DNA from: Amyloporia xantha
Lineage: Eukaryota; Basidiomycota; Agaricomycetes; Polyporales; Adustoporiaceae
DNA length: 64,000 bases
Direction: 5' to 3'
NCBI GenBank assembly: GCA_036971615.1
Contig: JAYKKR010000006.1
Location: 1,736,001 to 1,800,000 of the forward strand
Shown here: positions 61,610 to 64,000 of the stretch, in pieces
Layout: each line of letters starts with the position of its first letter
Numbering within the stretch: the first letter of the stretch is position 1
Translations under genes and position numbers: made by a program
Notes under the pieces: model-generated
The model's input: only the letters and a program-made list of their open reading frames with translations
The model's database searches: none
What the model was told of the DNA's origin: nothing

Positions 61610-64000
61610 GATTCTACAGGCCCAAGATCACAAACATTAAATCGCTTCTGAAGACAATCTTTAAGCCATGCAATCTGACGCCGATCAGATCCAATTGGCA
61701 ATAGATCATCAACATATACGACAAGTATTAAATCCCCCCCATGATGACGATACACATAAATACCCGCATCAGAATATGTACGTGTGAACCCTAATTCCAA
61801 CAACGCATTGTGGAGTTTTTTATTCCACTGTCTGCCAGCCTGTTTAAGACCATAAATAGCCTTTAAAAGATGACAGACTTTGTGTTCCTGACCAGGGACT
61901 TGAAAGCCTTCTGGTTGCTCCATATATATCTCCTCGTCTAATTCGCCATATAAGAATGCTGTCTTTACATCCATAGCCTCTACCTCCCAATCATTAAGAG
62001 CAGCATGGGCGAGTAAGAATCTTATAGATTCAAAACGAGCGACAGGGGAGAATATTTCATCATAATCGATGCCTTTGACCTGTTTAAAGCCTTTGGCTAC
62101 AAGCCGAGCTTTATATCTACCACCAGGTTTAATAGTGTAAACCCAACGACAAGGTACTGCCTTACGTCCAGGAGGTAAATCAACTAACTCCCATGTACCA
62201 TTCTCCATTTGAGAGTCTATCTCTTCCTGCATAGCGGCCTCCCACTGGGTCCGATCAGGGCGAGAGATCGCTTCCTGATAAGATTGTGGAAAAGGTCCAT
62301 ACTGAGGATCGGCGTTGAGAATAAACTCTACTGGAAGATCTAAGATGAGATTCTCCATGACGTCAGGTAAACCACCTCCTTGATCAATGTCACGCTGTAT
62401 AGCTGCAGGGTGACGATCTCCATACGCATTGTCAGGCCGTGGTGGAGGTCTACCAGCGGTTGACCGAGTAGAGCGTCTAGGTACAAATGGAGGAGGTTGT
62501 GGTACTGGAGGCTCATCTGGAGAAGGTGGACGAGGTGGAGGAGATGGGTTTCTAGGCGGTTCTGGTGGTGGTCCCGGATGTGGAGGCAAGTCAGCATCCG
62601 GTTCAGGCCTATTAGCATCATCATCACCAAGCGGCAGGGCCGGCTGTGGTGCTGGAGCTACAGGAACGGGCGGCTCATGCGGTTGTTGGGCAGCGGGAAT
62701 AGGATTCTCACTTTTGTTCGGAAAGGATCTCTCATTGAATACCGCATCACGCGATAAGACAATGGAGCGGCTATCTTTATCCCAGAATCTATACCCCTTT
62801 GATCCAGGTTCATAGCCGACGAACACCATAGGTTTAGCTCGAGCCGTGAGCTTATCCTGGCGTCGCTCCTTCTGAACATGTACATAGGCTAGGCATCCAA
62901 AGACTCTAAAGTACGACACATCTGGAACAGTACCATTCCATAATTCAATGGGAGTACGCCAGTGTGCTCTGCGGAATGGCTGACGATTGTAAATATGAAC
63001 GGCAGTTTCAACAGCAAGTTTCCAGAAGCCAGTGGATAAACCAGCATGATGACGCATAGCTTCTGCTTTTTCTACAATAGTTTGCTGCCAACGTTCTGCA
63101 CGTCCATTCTGTTGTGGACTTTGTGGCATAGATGCCTCGCGTTCAATACCATTTTCATGTAAATATTGTGTGAACTCTTCACCCATAAATTCTCCTCCTC
63201 TGTCAGAGCGGAAACGCTTAAGTCGTGTAGAAAGCTGAGTTTCCCCCATGCTCGATAACTTTTAAAGCAGGTGAGAGCATCAGATTTCCGCTTAAGGTAA
63301 TACATGACACCAAATGAGGAGAAGTTGTCGAGGAATGTGACACAATATTTGAAACCATCAATGGACAAAGATGGCATCTCGACGAGATCTGAGTGAATAA
63401 GTTCTAATGGTTTAGATGCGCGAGTAGAAGAGAGTGGGAACGGTTGTCTGTGGGACTTGCCAAGCGCACAACCAGCACAAGGATCAGACTTTGGTGCTGA
63501 AGAAAGACTATTTGGTGCGCCATTAACATGATTAGGCAATTGACGAATTGTGTTACGTCCCGCATGACCAAACCGTTGATGCCACAAGTCATAGTCAGCT
63601 TCCACAGATTGCAGAGTCTGAGGCCGGGTGTTTGGATGAAACACTTTGGTTTCAAGCCAATAGAAACCTGAACCATCATGGCTTGATCGCGCAGTGAGGA
63701 TTAGGTTCTCACCCGGTTTGGAGCCTGCCCAAAAATTCATAGTGTCCCCATGGGCACTATAGCAGCCTCCTTGGTCAATAATGGTACGTGGAGCGAAGAA
63801 ACGATGAGACGCTTCAGGAATATAAAGGACAGATTTAAGAGTCAGGTTGACAATGATTCCGTCACTATTCTGATGTCGCAGAAGAACTATTCCAACACCT
63901 TTGATATCTATGGTTTTATCTGCGCCGGCTAAGTGCGCATGACCAGGTACTGGAAATTCATGATAGTGATCAAAATCTTCAAAGACGTTTGTGACATGTG
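61610..64000 (-). pseudogene. outer Copia polyprotein, 5' part (protease to RT), broken and partial
   Basis: Runs from beyond the right edge to the inner insertion. Open from 64000 (after-protease region, GADKTIDIKGVG) through the pre-integrase domain DLWHQRFGHAGRNTI, the CAGCALGKSHRQPF motif and the integrase start ELIHSDLVEMPS. At 63243-63247 a run of five G (minus strand) breaks the frame; one G fewer than the flanking frames need. The second frame continues with RSDRGGEFMG, QQNGRAERW, a proline-rich spacer, the RT block WVYTIKPGGRYKARLVAKGF and VVYVDDLLPIG, and stops being element sequence at 61610. Gag and the 5' LTR are outside the window. Confidence 0.9.

Overview
The window is nuclear DNA of a filamentous basidiomycete, most likely an Agaricomycete. 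The genes are compact and split by many introns of about 50-70 nt. The gene set is typical of these fungi: MSH6, a gamma-tubulin complex protein, a Num1/ApsA-type cortical anchor, YVH1, SEC24, EFM7, and the mushroom-lineage families DUF7918 and DUF6533. The genus cannot be read from the sequence.

Layout. 0.9-16.6 kb: MSH6 (+), a CFA20-domain gene (-), a DUF7918 gene (-), nitronate monooxygenase (+), gamma-tubulin complex component 2 (+) and a second, diverged DUF7918 gene (-). 16.9-25.2 kb: unknown gene A (-), diverging from a tandem run of an unknown family, here called B (B1, B2, a decayed copy, B3; all +). 25.2-41.5 kb: single-copy genes, namely a DnaJ/RRM protein (-) sharing a short upstream region with a Num1/ApsA-like anchor (+), a DUF6533 membrane protein (-), a coiled-coil protein (+) and the phosphatase YVH1 (+). 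41.8-48.4 kb: an inverted second copy of the A/B block (B4-, B5-, A'+). 48.8-53.9 kb: SEC24 (+) and EFM7 (+). 54.5-64 kb: a three-layer transposon nest.

The nest has an old Ty1/Copia element on the minus strand that runs off the right edge. It is split by a complete Ty1/Copia element on the plus strand whose two 356-bp LTRs look identical, flanked by a GATTC duplication. The old element's LTR carries a 538-bp hAT-like MITE with 12-bp inverted ends and an 8-bp duplication (CTATGGAA).

The strongest points for follow-up are the inverted A/B duplication with its uncharacterised paralogue family, an array of about ten LC8/dynein-light-chain-like motifs in the Num1/ApsA homologue, the MSH6 P-loop being assembled from 13-nt microexons, and an internal repeat that exposes a one-base insertion in YVH1. 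I saw no CRISPR array or rRNA gene. tRNA genes were not searched for systematically.
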